In this document: piece after piece, positions 34,199 to 43,269 of the stretch | Position numbering within the stretch: position 1 is the stretch's first letter | How the letters are laid out: every line of letters begins with the position of its first letter | NCBI GenBank assembly: GCA_017960525.1 | Contig: JAGCZA010000001.1 | Location: forward strand, 1 to 63,208 | Origin: Prevotella sp. | GTDB taxonomy: Bacteria > Bacteroidota > Bacteroidia > Bacteroidales > Bacteroidaceae | DNA length: 63,208 bases | Direction of reading: 5' to 3' | Made by a program: the position numbers and the translations under genes | The notes under the pieces: generated by a model | Told to the model about the DNA's origin: nothing | The model's database searches: none | What the model saw: only the letters and a program-made list of their open reading frames with translations

Positions 34199-35278
34199 TT
34201 ATTGGTTGGACAGTCGTCGCTGCCACTTCTCTATGACAGCGAGCATATCCGGCGGCAGGGGCGAACTGAAGTTCATCTGCTCGCCCGTGCGGGGATGGCG
34301 GAAGCCCAGCGTCTGAGCATGCAGCACCTGACGCGGACAGAGTTTGATGCAGTTCTGGATGAAGGCCTTGTAACTGGCCGTGCGCTCCCCCCGCAGAATT
34401 TCCAAGCCGCCATAGCGCTCGTCGGCGAAAAGGGGATGACCGATGTGGCGCATGTGAGCGCGTATCTGATGGGTACGCCCCGTCTCCAGACGGCACTCCA
34501 CGAGGGTCGTGTAGCCGTAACGTTCCAGCACACGCCAATGCGTGACGGCTGGTTTGCCTGTGTCGCTGTCGGGCGGGAAGACGGCCATGCGCAGACGGTC
34601 TTTCGGGTCTCTCCCGATGTTACCCTCGATGCGGCCCTCGTCTTCTACGAAGTTGCCCCACACCAGAGCCACATACGAGCGATTGGTCTCATGGTGGAAG
34701 AACTGCTTGCCCAAGTCTGACTTGGCCTCAGGCGTCTTTGCCACGACCAACAGTCCGCTGGTGTCCTTGTCGATGCGGTGCACCAACCCTACTTGCGGGT
34801 CGTTGGGGTCGTAGGTGGGCAGCAGGCGCAAGTGCCAGGCGATAGCGTGCACCAGCGTGCCGTGGAAATTGCCGCAACCGGGGTGCACCACCTGTCCGGC
34901 GGGCTTGTAGACCACCATCAGGTCATCGTCCTCGTAGCGCACGTCGAGTGGCAGTTCCTCCGGCACGATGGTCGTATCGTAATGGGGGCGGTCGAGCATC
35001 AAGGTGATGACATCGCCGCCACGCACCTTGTAGTTGCTCTTCACCGGACGGTCGTTCACGTGCAGGAAGCCCGCTTCGGCTGCCTGCTGGATGCGGTTGC
35101 GCGAGGCGTGCGGCGTATGCTCCGTCAGGTACTTGTCGATGCGCAACGGCACCTGGCCGCGGTCCACCTCCATGCGCAGATGCTCAAACAGCTCCTGCCC
35201 ATCGGCCTTGCTGCCACCGTCCTGCCCTTCCAGTTCTAACTCGTCGAGCAACTCGTCGTCAATCATCCCGCTCTCCAT
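34199..35278 (-). CDS. rluD: Ribosomal large-subunit pseudouridine synthase, RluD family
   Basis: A 359-residue protein with an acidic N-terminal extension (about 1-38), an S4 RNA-binding domain (about 45-95, RIDKYLTEH...SRNRIQQAAEAGFLHVND) and the catalytic domain. VHRIDKDTSGLLVVAK carries the catalytic Asp (D170), and GRTHQIRAHMRHIGHPL is the second family block. It most likely modifies helix 69 of 23S rRNA, though RluA/C-type specificity cannot be excluded. It lies nine bases after the PASTA gene. Confidence 0.92.
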   Translation of the reverse strand: MESGMIDDELLDELELEGQDGGSKADGQELFEHLRMEVDRGQVPLRIDKYLTEHTPHASRNRIQQAAEAGFLHVNDRPVKSNYKVRGGDVITLMLDRPHYDTTIVPEELPLDVRYEDDDLMVVYKPAGQVVHPGCGNFHGTLVHAIAWHLRLLPTYDPNDPQVGLVHRIDKDTSGLLVVAKTPEAKSDLGKQFFHHETNRSYVALVWGNFVEDEGRIEGNIGRDPKDRLRMAVFPPDSDTGKPAVTHWRVLERYGYTTLVECRLETGRTHQIRAHMRHIGHPLFADERYGGLEILRGERTASYKAFIQNCIKLCPRQVLHAQTLGFRHPRTGEQMNFSSPLPPDMLAVIEKWQRRLSNQ

Positions 35279-35287
35279 TCCGTCTGT

Positions 35288-35971
35288 CTATTGTTCAAAC
35301 ACTTCGAGGAAAGTGTCGATATCGTCCTCATCGACCGTTTCCAGGCCCTCTTCGGGGGTTGCTGGGTCGGTCAATAGCGAGTCGGCCATCAGGTCGTCCA
35401 GCTCCAGTTCGTCGCCCAAATAGCCATTGCCTATGACGAGCGTCAGCGTCGATTCCTTGGCCACCATATCGCCCGCCGAGAGGTTGCGCCCTTCGCAACG
35501 AATGCCATAGACCCAGTCTTTCTCGCCGTCGATGAGCACGGGCGGGTTCACTTTGAACTCCAGCGCCTGCAGTTTGGCCTGCGCCTCACGGTAGCTGCTG
35601 TTGTCTATCAGGTCTGGCAGGGCCACGCGGGGCATCGTCAGCGAGTTGATGGTGACGTAGATGATACGTCCCTCCTTCACTTTCATCCCGGCCACCGGTT
35701 TCTGAATGACGACACAGCCAGCGGGCAACGCCTTGTTGTAGGTAGAGTCGTTGGCCACCACAATGAGACCCTTTGAATCGGCCACTTCAATGGCACGTGT
35801 GTAGGCCATGCCGTACATGTCGGGCACTTCAATGCCTTCCCCATGATGGGTATAGACCCCAAGCCACCACAGCATACCGACAAACAATGCCGCAACAACT
35901 ACAGCCATTGCCAGCAGATTGCCCCACACCATGGGAGCCAACAGCTTCTTGAATAATTTTTTTATACTCAT
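35288..35971 (-). CDS. PASTA-domain membrane protein
   Basis: A 227-residue protein from the ATG at 35971 (MSIKKLFKKLLAPMVWGNL); an upstream in-frame extension to 36133 crosses the promoter and was rejected. One membrane helix (about 14-37) is followed by extracytoplasmic PASTA-like repeats (IEVPDMYGMAYTRAIEVADSKGLIV; MPRVALPDLIDNSSYREAQAKLQAL) and an acidic tail. PASTA domains bind peptidoglycan-like ligands; there is no kinase here. The neighbouring ddl fits a cell-envelope theme. It is first in a five-gene minus-strand run. Confidence 0.87.
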   Translation of the reverse strand: MSIKKLFKKLLAPMVWGNLLAMAVVVAALFVGMLWWLGVYTHHGEGIEVPDMYGMAYTRAIEVADSKGLIVVANDSTYNKALPAGCVVIQKPVAGMKVKEGRIIYVTINSLTMPRVALPDLIDNSSYREAQAKLQALEFKVNPPVLIDGEKDWVYGIRCEGRNLSAGDMVAKESTLTLVIGNGYLGDELELDDLMADSLLTDPATPEEGLETVDEDDIDTFLEVFEQ

Positions 35972-36020
35972 GCCATCCTTTTTCAGACAGTTCCAAACTG
36001 TCTCCTTGAAATTCACGCTG

Positions 36021-36028
36021 CAAAGATA
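36021..36028 (-). promoter_or_regulatory. -7 element for the PASTA-rluD-ddl run
   Basis: TATCTTTG followed by CAGCG on the minus strand, 50 bases before the start. No convincing -33 element. Confidence 0.55.
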
Positions 36029-36176
36029 CAATAAAAAGTGGTAACGAAAAAGGGAAATCAGAAAAATTTGACCTTCACGGCAAAAAAAGGAGACAGCACT
36101 GTCCCACCACAAGCCTCTTTTTGCTAAATACACTTAAAACTGAAACGCGAACAGGCGGTAATTGCAAAAATATGGC

Positions 36177-36184
36177 TAACTTTG
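36177..36184 (+). promoter_or_regulatory. -7 element for GH43
   Basis: TAACTTTG, 28 bases before the ATG at 36212. It overlaps the alternative TTG start at 36182, which argues against that start. Confidence 0.5.
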
Positions 36185-36211
36185 CGAGGTGTTTTTCTTT
36201 TTTTACATACA

Positions 36212-37876
36212 ATGAGCCACAAATTACTATCCAGAAAATGGCTGTCGATAGCAGCCGCCCTGCCGCTTATGGCCGCAGCCCAGTACAAATCACAGGTGTG
36301 GAGCCCTGACCTGGGCGACGGCACCTACAAGAATCCCGTCATCAATGCCGATTACAGCGACCCCGACGTCTGCGCAGGCCCCTCGGGCGAGGACTATTAT
36401 ATGACGGCATCATCGTTCCAGTGCACGCCCGGCCTGCCCATCCTCCACTCACGCGACCTGGTGAACTGGGAGATTGTGGGCTACGCCTTGAAGGAACTCT
36501 ACACGGGCCATCCTGACCTGGTCAAGCACTTCAGCACCCCACAGCACGGCAATGGCGTGTGGGCGCCCAGCATACGCTATCACGACGGCGAGTATTACAT
36601 CTACTGGGGCGACCCCGACTTTGGCGTCTTTATGGTGAAGACCCGTGGCGGCGACCCTGCTGGAGAGTGGGAGGCACCCGTCTGCGTGATTGAGGGAACC
36701 GGCTACATAGACACCACGCCGCTTTGGGACGATGACGGGCGCTGCTATATGGTGAACGGCTGGGCCAACAGCCGTGCGAAGTACGCCAGCGTGCTGACCG
36801 TCAGGGAATTGTCGAAGGACGGCACGCGAGCCATCGGCCAGCCCGTCATCGTGTTCGACGGCAACGGCACGGAGAATCGCACTTGCGAAGGGCCGAAGTT
36901 CTACAAGCGCGACGGCTGGTACTGGATTCTCTGCCCTGCCGGAGGCGTGCCAACGGGTTTCCAACTGGCTATGCGCAGCAAGTCGCCCTACGGTCCCTAC
37001 GAGCACAAGATAGTGCTGGCACAAGGAAAGACCAACATCAACGGCCCGCACCAAGGCGGCTGGGTGCACACGAAATACGGCGAAGACTGGTTCCTGCACT
37101 TCCAGGACAAGGAGGCCTACGGTCGCGTCGTCCACCTGAACCCCGTCGACTGGTCGTCGGGCTGGCCTATGATGGGCAAGAAGGGTGAGCCTGTGTCTGT
37201 TTACCAAAAGCCGAAAGCCTCTGGCACTCAGGTGGTAAACCCCGTGGAGAGCGACGAGTTCAATGCGCCCACGATAGGCAAACAATGGCAGTGGCAGGCC
37301 AACTACGACGAGAAATTCGGTGTGCCGACAGCCTTCGGCACCTTCCGCATCTACACCCACAAACTGGCCGAGGGGTGGAAGAACCTTTGGCTCGTGCCCA
37401 ATATGCTGTTGCAGAAGACGCCTGCCGACAAGTTTACCGTCACCACCAAGATGCGCTTTACGTCGAAAGCCGACGGGCAGTTTGGCGGCCTCATTATGAT
37501 GGGTCTCGACTATTCGGCCCTCGTGGTGCGCCGTGTGGGCAAAGAGTTCCAACTGGTGCAGATGACGTGCAAGGCCGCCGACAAGGGCAAGCCTCAGACG
37601 GAGAACGTGCTGGCCACACTAAAGCCAACGGCAGAAGACAAGATTGACTACAAGCCAGGCATACACGAAGACATCTATCTGCGCCTAAGCGTGGACGACT
37701 CGAAACTGCACTTCGCCTGGAGCCGCGACGGCAAGAAATTCCAAGCCTGCGGCGACGAGTTCCAGATGAAGGAAGGCAAGTGGATTGGAGCCAAATTTGG
37801 CTTTGTCTCCGCCGAGACCGACCCCAAGTGCGACCGTGGCTGGGTGGAGGCCGACTGGATACGAGTCACGCCCTGA
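36212..37876 (+). CDS. GH43 family glycosidase, secreted
   Basis: A 554-residue exported enzyme with signal peptide (SRKWLSIAAALPLMAAAQ). The five-bladed propeller shows the three acidic residues: YSDPDVC (Asp base), IDTTPLWDDDG (Asp) and CEGPKFYKRDG (Glu acid). ASSFQCTPGLPILHSRDLVNW is typical of beta-xylosidase/alpha-L-arabinofuranosidase members. The C-terminal half (about 355-554) is a beta-sandwich accessory domain (FNAPTIGKQWQWQANYDEKFG; FGGLIMMGLDYSALVV). It probably trims arabinose or xylose from hemicellulose or pectic oligosaccharides. Confidence 0.92.
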   Translation: MSHKLLSRKWLSIAAALPLMAAAQYKSQVWSPDLGDGTYKNPVINADYSDPDVCAGPSGEDYYMTASSFQCTPGLPILHSRDLVNWEIVGYALKELYTGHPDLVKHFSTPQHGNGVWAPSIRYHDGEYYIYWGDPDFGVFMVKTRGGDPAGEWEAPVCVIEGTGYIDTTPLWDDDGRCYMVNGWANSRAKYASVLTVRELSKDGTRAIGQPVIVFDGNGTENRTCEGPKFYKRDGWYWILCPAGGVPTGFQLAMRSKSPYGPYEHKIVLAQGKTNINGPHQGGWVHTKYGEDWFLHFQDKEAYGRVVHLNPVDWSSGWPMMGKKGEPVSVYQKPKASGTQVVNPVESDEFNAPTIGKQWQWQANYDEKFGVPTAFGTFRIYTHKLAEGWKNLWLVPNMLLQKTPADKFTVTTKMRFTSKADGQFGGLIMMGLDYSALVVRRVGKEFQLVQMTCKAADKGKPQTENVLATLKPTAEDKIDYKPGIHEDIYLRLSVDDSKLHFAWSRDGKKFQACGDEFQMKEGKWIGAKFGFVSAETDPKCDRGWVEADWIRVTP

Positions 37877-37902
37877 CACCACCGTCGGCCGGTCCTCTCT
37901 GA

Positions 37903-37965
37903 GAGTTAGAAGGTATATAACTGGGAGTTAGAAGGTATATAACTAGGAGTTAGAAGGTATATAAC
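37903..37965 (+). repeat. Three 22-bp direct repeats upstream of purL
   Basis: The unit GAGTTAGAAGGTATATAACT plus two bases starts at 37903, 37925 and 37947, exactly 22 bp apart. Each unit contains a weak dyad (AGTTA...TAACT). The array ends 35 bases before the purL -33 element. Confidence 0.9.
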
Positions 37966-37999
37966 CCCTACTCTTCCGTTTTTTAAAAGACATTAATTG

Positions 38000-38031
38000 T
38001 TTGGTTATTCGCGTATGTTTTCGTACCTTTG
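38000..38031 (+). promoter_or_regulatory. Promoter for purL
   Basis: TTTG (38000-38003) and TACCTTTG (38024-38031), 20 bp apart, a textbook Bacteroidetes promoter 55 bases before the ATG. Confidence 0.8.
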
Positions 38032-38086
38032 CACCGTCAAAAGTACGAGGGTAGGCAATTCAGCCCCTTCATTATATAATTAAGGT

Positions 38087-41000
38087 ATGATTTTCTTTTT
38101 CAAGACCCCACAACAGAGCGTGATTGCCACACAGGTGGACCATCACCTCGATGCAGAAGAAGTGAACAAACTGTGCTGGCTCTACGGCGGTGCCACCCTC
38201 TTGGAGGGCGATAGCGTAAAGGGCGGATTCATAGGCCCGCGCCGCGAAATGGTGACTCCCTGGAGCACCAACGCCGTGGAAATCACCCAGAATATGGCTA
38301 TGCAGGGCATTGTGCGCATAGAGGAATACTTCCCGTTTAGTGTTCAGAGTTCAGAGTTGAGCGACGTTACATCTGACAGTGATGTAAAGTCTCTAAACTC
38401 TCAACACTCAACACTCAACTACGACCCTATGCTCCAGCGCAAGTATGAGGGACTGGACCAAGGCATCTTTACCATCAATATCAATCCGGAGCCTATCAAG
38501 CACGTGGAAGACCTGGAGGCATACAACGAGCAGGAAGGTCTGGCTCTCTCGCCCGAGGAGATAGACTATCTGCACGGGCTGGAGAAGCAGAACGGGCGTC
38601 CGCTCACCGACAGCGAAATCTTCGGCTTCGCCCAGATTAACAGCGAGCACTGCCGCCATAAGATTTTCGGTGGCACCTTCATCATCGACGGCAAGGAAAT
38701 GGAGTCGTCGCTCTTCGCCCTTATCAAGAAGACCACGCAGGAGAACCCCAACCAGATTCTCTCGGCCTACAAAGACAATGTGGCTTTCGCTCAGGGGCCG
38801 AAAGTGGAGCAGTTCGCCCCTGCCGACCAGAGTACGGCTGACTGGTTCCGCGTGAAGGAGATAGACAGCGTGATTTCGCTGAAGGCCGAGACCCACAACT
38901 TCCCCACCACCGTAGAGCCTTTTAACGGCGCGGCCACCGGCACAGGCGGCGAGATACGCGACCGTATGGGCGGCGGCACAGGCAGTTGGCCCATCGCCGG
39001 CACAGCCGTCTATATGACGGCCTATCCGAGGCTGGAAGACCGCGACTGGGAGAACATCCTCCCCGTCCGCGAGTGGCTCTACCAGACGCCGGAGCAAATT
39101 CTCATCAAGGCCAGCAACGGTGCCAGCGACTTCGGCAACAAGTTCGGCCAGCCCCTCATCTGCGGCAGCGTCCTCACCTTCGAGCACCAGGAGCAAGGTC
39201 CCGTATGTTGCGATACCATCGCAACAAACCAGACCAAGTACGCCTACGACAAAGTGATTATGCTGGCCGGAGGCGTAGGCTACGGCACCCGCCGCGACTG
39301 CCTGAAGAAGGAGCCGCAAAAAGGCAACAAGGTTGTTGTCGTGGGCGGCGACAACTACCGCATCGGTCTGGGCGGCGGCAGCGTCTCCAGCGTAGATACT
39401 GGCCGCTACGCCAGCGGCATCGAACTGAACGCCGTACAGCGTGCCAACCCAGAAATGCAGAAGCGTGCCTACAATCTGGTGCGCGCCCTCTGCGAAGAGG
39501 ATGTAAACCCCGTGGTCTCCATCCACGACCACGGCAGCGCCGGCCACCTGAACTGCCTCTCCGAACTGGTGGAGGAATGTGGCGGCAGCATCGATATGAC
39601 AAAACTGCCCATCGGCGACCAAACTCTCTCATCGAAGGAAATCATTGCCAACGAGAGCCAGGAGCGTATGGGACTGCTCATCGACGAGCACCATCTGGAA
39701 CACGTGCAGCGCATTGCCGAGCGCGAGCGCGCCCCAATGTATGTGGTTGGCGAGACCACTGGCGACGCCCACTTCTCCTTCGTACAAGGCGACGGCGTGA
39801 AGCCCTTCGACCTCGACGTCAGCCAGATGTTCGGACACTCGCCCAAAACCATTATGCGCGACAATACCGTGGAGCGCCACTACGCCCCGGTGGAATATGA
39901 GAAATTAGAAATGAGAAATGAGAATCAAGCGCAGCCATCTGCTCCTGAAACTAACCATATTTCCCATTTCTCACTTCTCACTTCTTACTTAGAGCGCGTG
40001 CTCCAGTTAGAAGCCGTAGCCTGCAAAGACTGGCTGACGAATAAGGTGGACCGCTCTGTGACGGGCAAGATAGCCCGCCAGCAGTGCCAGGGCGAACTGC
40101 AACTGCCGCTCTCCGACTGTGGTGTGGTGGCCCTCGACTATCAGGGCCGCGCTGGCATCGCCACCGCTATCGGCCACGCCCCACAGGCAGGACTGGCCTC
40201 GCCCGAATCCGGCAGCGTGCTCTCCGTAGCCGAAGCCCTTACCAATCTGGTTTGGGCACCGTTGGGAAGAGGTGGCAGGAAAGACGAGCCGCTCGACTTC
40301 GTAAGTCTCTCAGCCAACTGGATGTGGCCCTGCCGCTCGCAGGAGGGCGAGGACGCACGCCTCTACCGCGCCGTAAAGGCCCTCTCCGACTTCTGCTGTG
40401 CGCTCCACATCAACGTGCCCACGGGCAAGGACTCGCTCTCGCTCTCGCAACAATATCCTAATGGTGAGAAGATTATCTCGCCAGGGACGGTCATCGTCTC
40501 TGCTGGAGGCGAGGTTTACGACATCAAGAAAGTGGTCAGCCCCGTGCTGGTGAACGACCACCGCGCCTCGCTCTACCACATCGACTTCTCCTTCTGCCCG
40601 CAACGGCTGGGTGGTTCGGCCTTCGCGCAGAGTCTGGGCCGTGTGGGCGACGACGTACCCACGGTGGAGAACCCCGAATACTTTGCCGATGCCTTCAACA
40701 CCATACAGGAACTGATTAAGAAGGGCTGGATTCTGGCCGGACACGACATTTCCGCCGGTGGTCTCATCACCTGTCTGCTGGAGATGACGTTTGCCAACAC
40801 TCGCGGCGGACTGCACATCAACCTGCACGACCTCTGTATGGACGGCGACATCGTGAAGACGCTCTTCGCCGAGAACCCAGGCGTGGTCATCGAAGTGAGC
40901 GACGAGCACAAACTGGAGTTCCGCGAGTTTATGGAAGAACGCGGCATCGGCTTCGGCAAGATAGGCTACCCGGTGGAGGACAGCCGCTCACTTGAAATCG

Positions 41001-42055
41001 TCTGTCCCGTATGCTGCGATAACATCACAGCAGACAAGACAGAGACCATCACCCTCGACATCGACCATCTGCGCGACGTGTGGTACAAGACCAGTTATCT
41101 GCTGGACCGCCGCCAGTCGATGAACGGCAAGGCCCGCGAGCGCTACGAGAACTACAAGCTGCAGCCGCTGCAGATGAAGCTGCCGCGTGGCTTCAAGGGC
41201 ACGCTGGCCGGACTGGGCCTGCCCGTGAGCGGTCCCAGAAAAGCCAAGGCTGCCATCATCCGCGAGAAAGGCACCAACGGCGAGAGGGAAATGGCCTGGA
41301 GCCTCTATCTGGCCGGCTTCGACGTGAAGGACGTGATGATGACCGACCTCATTACAGGCCGCGAAACCCTCGACGAGGTGCAGATGATTGTCTTCTGCGG
41401 CGGCTTCTCCAACAGCGACGTGCTCGGTTCGGCCAAGGGCTGGGCTGGCGCTTTCCTCTACAACCCGAAGGCCAAGGAGGCTCTCGACCGCTTCTACGCC
41501 CGTCCCGACACTCTCTCGCTGGGCATCTGCAACGGTTGCCAACTGATGGTGGAACTGGGATTGTTGAGTGATAAGAGTTTAGAGTTGATCAGTTCTGCTG
41601 AAAAAGAAAAGTCTCTCAACACGCCAAAGATGCTCCATAATGATTCGCATAAGTTTGAGAGTGGCTTCATTTCGTTGAACATCCCAAAGAACAATAGTGT
41701 GATGTTCGGCTCGCTGAGTGGCAGCAAACTCGGCATTTGGGTGGCCCACGGTGAAGGCAAGTTCCATCTGCCAGGCCAGGAGAGCGACTACAACGTCATT
41801 GCGAAGTACAACTACCACGGCTATCCCGCCAACCCCAACGGCTCGGACTTCGACGTGGCCGGCATTTGCTCCGCCGACGGGCGCCACCTGGCTATGATGC
41901 CCCATCTGGAAAGGGCCATCTACCCCTGGCAGTGCGGCTGGTATCTGCGTGGCCGCCGCCGCGACGAGATAACCCCCTGGCTGGAGGCTTTCGTCAACGC
42001 AAGAAAGTGGATTGAGCATAATGGACAATGGTCAATGGACAATGGTCAATTATGA
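38087..42055 (+). CDS. purL: Phosphoribosylformylglycinamidine synthase (large, with repeat-derived inserts)
   Basis: A 1322-residue FGAM synthase of purine synthesis; related single-chain enzymes are nearer 1230-1300. Blocks include the N-terminal domain, NSEHCRHKIFGG, AETHNFPTTVEPFNGAATG and a C-terminal glutaminase with GICNGCQLM (Cys1148) and PHLERAIYP (H1273, E1275). Four repeat-derived segments are visible: near 84-111 (ends KSLNSQHSTLN), 606-635 (KLEMRNE...HISH), about 1160-1180 (ends EKSLN), and the last residues (NGQWSMDNGQL). All keep the frame and lie between conserved blocks (for example before YDPML and before LQLEAVACKDW). The stop overlaps the next start (ATGA). Confidence 0.96.
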   Translation: MIFFFKTPQQSVIATQVDHHLDAEEVNKLCWLYGGATLLEGDSVKGGFIGPRREMVTPWSTNAVEITQNMAMQGIVRIEEYFPFSVQSSELSDVTSDSDVKSLNSQHSTLNYDPMLQRKYEGLDQGIFTININPEPIKHVEDLEAYNEQEGLALSPEEIDYLHGLEKQNGRPLTDSEIFGFAQINSEHCRHKIFGGTFIIDGKEMESSLFALIKKTTQENPNQILSAYKDNVAFAQGPKVEQFAPADQSTADWFRVKEIDSVISLKAETHNFPTTVEPFNGAATGTGGEIRDRMGGGTGSWPIAGTAVYMTAYPRLEDRDWENILPVREWLYQTPEQILIKASNGASDFGNKFGQPLICGSVLTFEHQEQGPVCCDTIATNQTKYAYDKVIMLAGGVGYGTRRDCLKKEPQKGNKVVVVGGDNYRIGLGGGSVSSVDTGRYASGIELNAVQRANPEMQKRAYNLVRALCEEDVNPVVSIHDHGSAGHLNCLSELVEECGGSIDMTKLPIGDQTLSSKEIIANESQERMGLLIDEHHLEHVQRIAERERAPMYVVGETTGDAHFSFVQGDGVKPFDLDVSQMFGHSPKTIMRDNTVERHYAPVEYEKLEMRNENQAQPSAPETNHISHFSLLTSYLERVLQLEAVACKDWLTNKVDRSVTGKIARQQCQGELQLPLSDCGVVALDYQGRAGIATAIGHAPQAGLASPESGSVLSVAEALTNLVWAPLGRGGRKDEPLDFVSLSANWMWPCRSQEGEDARLYRAVKALSDFCCALHINVPTGKDSLSLSQQYPNGEKIISPGTVIVSAGGEVYDIKKVVSPVLVNDHRASLYHIDFSFCPQRLGGSAFAQSLGRVGDDVPTVENPEYFADAFNTIQELIKKGWILAGHDISAGGLITCLLEMTFANTRGGLHINLHDLCMDGDIVKTLFAENPGVVIEVSDEHKLEFREFMEERGIGFGKIGYPVEDSRSLEIVCPVCCDNITADKTETITLDIDHLRDVWYKTSYLLDRRQSMNGKARERYENYKLQPLQMKLPRGFKGTLAGLGLPVSGPRKAKAAIIREKGTNGEREMAWSLYLAGFDVKDVMMTDLITGRETLDEVQMIVFCGGFSNSDVLGSAKGWAGAFLYNPKAKEALDRFYARPDTLSLGICNGCQLMVELGLLSDKSLELISSAEKEKSLNTPKMLHNDSHKFESGFISLNIPKNNSVMFGSLSGSKLGIWVAHGEGKFHLPGQESDYNVIAKYNYHGYPANPNGSDFDVAGICSADGRHLAMMPHLERAIYPWQCGWYLRGRRRDEITPWLEAFVNARKWIEHNGQWSMDNGQL
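38335..38419 (+). repeat. In-frame KSLN-family stem-loop in purL
   Basis: The 5' arm (38335-38362) is four 7-nt units of GTTCAGA type. The 3' arm begins AAGTCTCTAAAC (38387) and continues as CTCAACA-type heptamers to 38419. The loop holds its own palindrome, TTACATC...GATGTAA (38368-38388). Translated: SVQSSELSDV then KSLNSQHSTLN. Confidence 0.88.
39901..39990 (+). repeat. In-frame KLEM/HISH-family stem-loop in purL
   Basis: The 5' arm (39901-39924) is heptamers GAAATTA, GAAATGA, GAAATGA. The 3' arm (about 39956-39990) is CATTTCT/CACTTCT units. Over a 24-nt stretch the arms are complementary at 19 positions. Translated as KLEMRNENQ...NHISHFSLL. It shares peptide, frame and orientation with the GH43 copy at 44181. 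Confidence 0.85.
41563..41620 (+). repeat. Eroded KSLN-family element near the purL 3' end
   Basis: The 5' arm of four heptamers (GTTGAGT, GATAAGA, GTTTAGA, GTTGATC; 41563-41590), then a loop, then the conserved junction AAGTCTCTCAAC at 41609-41620. Translated LSDKSLEL ... EKSLN. Only a short 3' arm remains. Confidence 0.7.
42021..42048 (+). repeat. Heptamer array encoding the PurL C-terminus
   Basis: Four units alternating ATGGACA and ATGGTCA, followed at once by the purL stop and the next gene's ATG. It encodes NGQWSMDNGQL with the adjoining bases. Confidence 0.85.
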
Positions 42056-42597
42056 ACAGCATCTACTGGCAGTCTTTCGCCACATTTTTCCGCATCGGTC
42101 TCTTCACCCTGGGTGGTGGCTACGCTATGATTCCCCTCATTGAGGCCGAAGTGGTGGACAAACGGCAATGGGTGTCGAAGGAGCAGTTCCTCGACCTCAT
42201 CGCCATTGCCCAGAGTTGCCCGGGAGTGTTTGCCATCAACATCAGCACCTTTATCGGCTACAAACTGCGCAAGACGCCGGGGGCTGTCAGTTGTGCCCTG
42301 GGCACCGCCCTACCCTCGTTCCTCATCATTCTGGCCATCGCCATCTTCTTCCATCAGTTTGAAGACAACCCCGTTGTGGCCGCTATGTTCCGAGGCATCC
42401 GCCCGGCTGTGGTGGCCCTTATCGCCGTGCCGACATTCAATCTGGCACGCCAGGCGAAAATCTCGTGGGCCAACTGCTGGATTCCCATTGGCGGAGCGCT
42501 GCTCATCTGGCTGTTGGGTGTCTCGCCCATCTACATCATCCTTGCCGCTGCCATCGGCGGCTACATTTACGGAAAGTACATCCAGCCCACAGAATAG
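42052..42597 (+). CDS. Chromate transporter family protein, first half
   Basis: A 181-residue membrane protein of the CHR family. FFRIGLFTLGGGYAMIPLIEAEVV and AIAQSCPGVFAINISTFIGYKLR are the family motifs (FxxGxxxxGGG and the conserved A-x-x-x-PG block). About five to six helices are predicted. With the next gene it forms a split, two-protein transporter. The start at 42052 overlaps the purL stop by ATGA; the frame's earlier start at 42028 falls inside the heptamer array. Annotated chromate transport may not be its natural role. Confidence 0.9.
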   Translation: MNSIYWQSFATFFRIGLFTLGGGYAMIPLIEAEVVDKRQWVSKEQFLDLIAIAQSCPGVFAINISTFIGYKLRKTPGAVSCALGTALPSFLIILAIAIFFHQFEDNPVVAAMFRGIRPAVVALIAVPTFNLARQAKISWANCWIPIGGALLIWLLGVSPIYIILAAAIGGYIYGKYIQPTE

Positions 42598-42601
42598 ATA
42601 T

Positions 42602-43171
42602 ATGTTGTACGTTGATTTGTTTTGTACGTTCTTCATCATCGGCCTGTTCGGGTTCGGCGGCGGTTACGGTATGCTGTCGCTCATTCAGACCAAGGTGGTG
42701 CCCGTTTGGATGACGACGGCACAGTTCACCGACATTGTGGCCATCAGCCAGATGACACCCGGCCCCATCGGCATCAACTCGGCCACCTACTGCGGCTATA
42801 TGGCTTGCCACAACGCCGGTATGGGCCAGGCCGCCTCGGTAATGGGTTCCGCCGTGGCCACCTTTGCGCTGGTGCTCCCGTCACTCATACTGATGATTGT
42901 CATCAGCCGCCTTTTTATGAAATATATGAAAACGCAGACCGTCCAGTCGGTGTTCACCGGCCTGCGCCCAGCCGTGGTGGGTCTGCTTGCCGCCGCCACG
43001 CTGCTGCTCTGCAACCGCGAGAACTTTTCCACGCCCAGTGAGAACCCCTGGCAGTTCTGGGTGAGCGTCGGCCTCTTCCTGACCACCTACGTAGGCACCA
43101 AGGTTTACAAAGTTAGCCCCATCAAGATGATTCTGATGGCGGCCTTCGCCGGCCTGCTGTTGCTTTATTAG
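42602..43171 (+). CDS. Chromate transporter family protein, second half
   Basis: A 189-residue membrane protein starting at the ATG 42602, four bases after the first half's stop. FFIIGLFGFGGGYGMLSLIQ and AISQMTPGPIGINSATYCGY repeat the CHR motifs, showing the two halves are homologous. About five to six helices are predicted. A longer frame from 42140 overlaps the first half and was rejected. It probably forms a heterodimer with the preceding protein. Confidence 0.9.
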   Translation: MLYVDLFCTFFIIGLFGFGGGYGMLSLIQTKVVPVWMTTAQFTDIVAISQMTPGPIGINSATYCGYMACHNAGMGQAASVMGSAVATFALVLPSLILMIVISRLFMKYMKTQTVQSVFTGLRPAVVGLLAAATLLLCNRENFSTPSENPWQFWVSVGLFLTTYVGTKVYKVSPIKMILMAAFAGLLLLY

Positions 43172-43269
43172 CGTAAGGACTGTTTCTATAGGTAATCGAA
43201 ATGGCCTGTGAGTTTCTTCAATCGATGTACCACTGACAGCTAGATGTTCCTTATGTTGCCATAGCGAAG

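Noticed and set aside
38335-42048. In-frame repeats as assembly or sequencing artefacts
   Set aside because: Copies are diverged, keep the reading frame in many unrelated genes, and have complementary arms and a shared junction sequence, which artefacts would not explain.
42140-42601. Single fused chromate transporter frame beginning at 42140
   Set aside because: The first 154 codons are an out-of-frame reading of the first-half gene; the second half starts cleanly at 42602.
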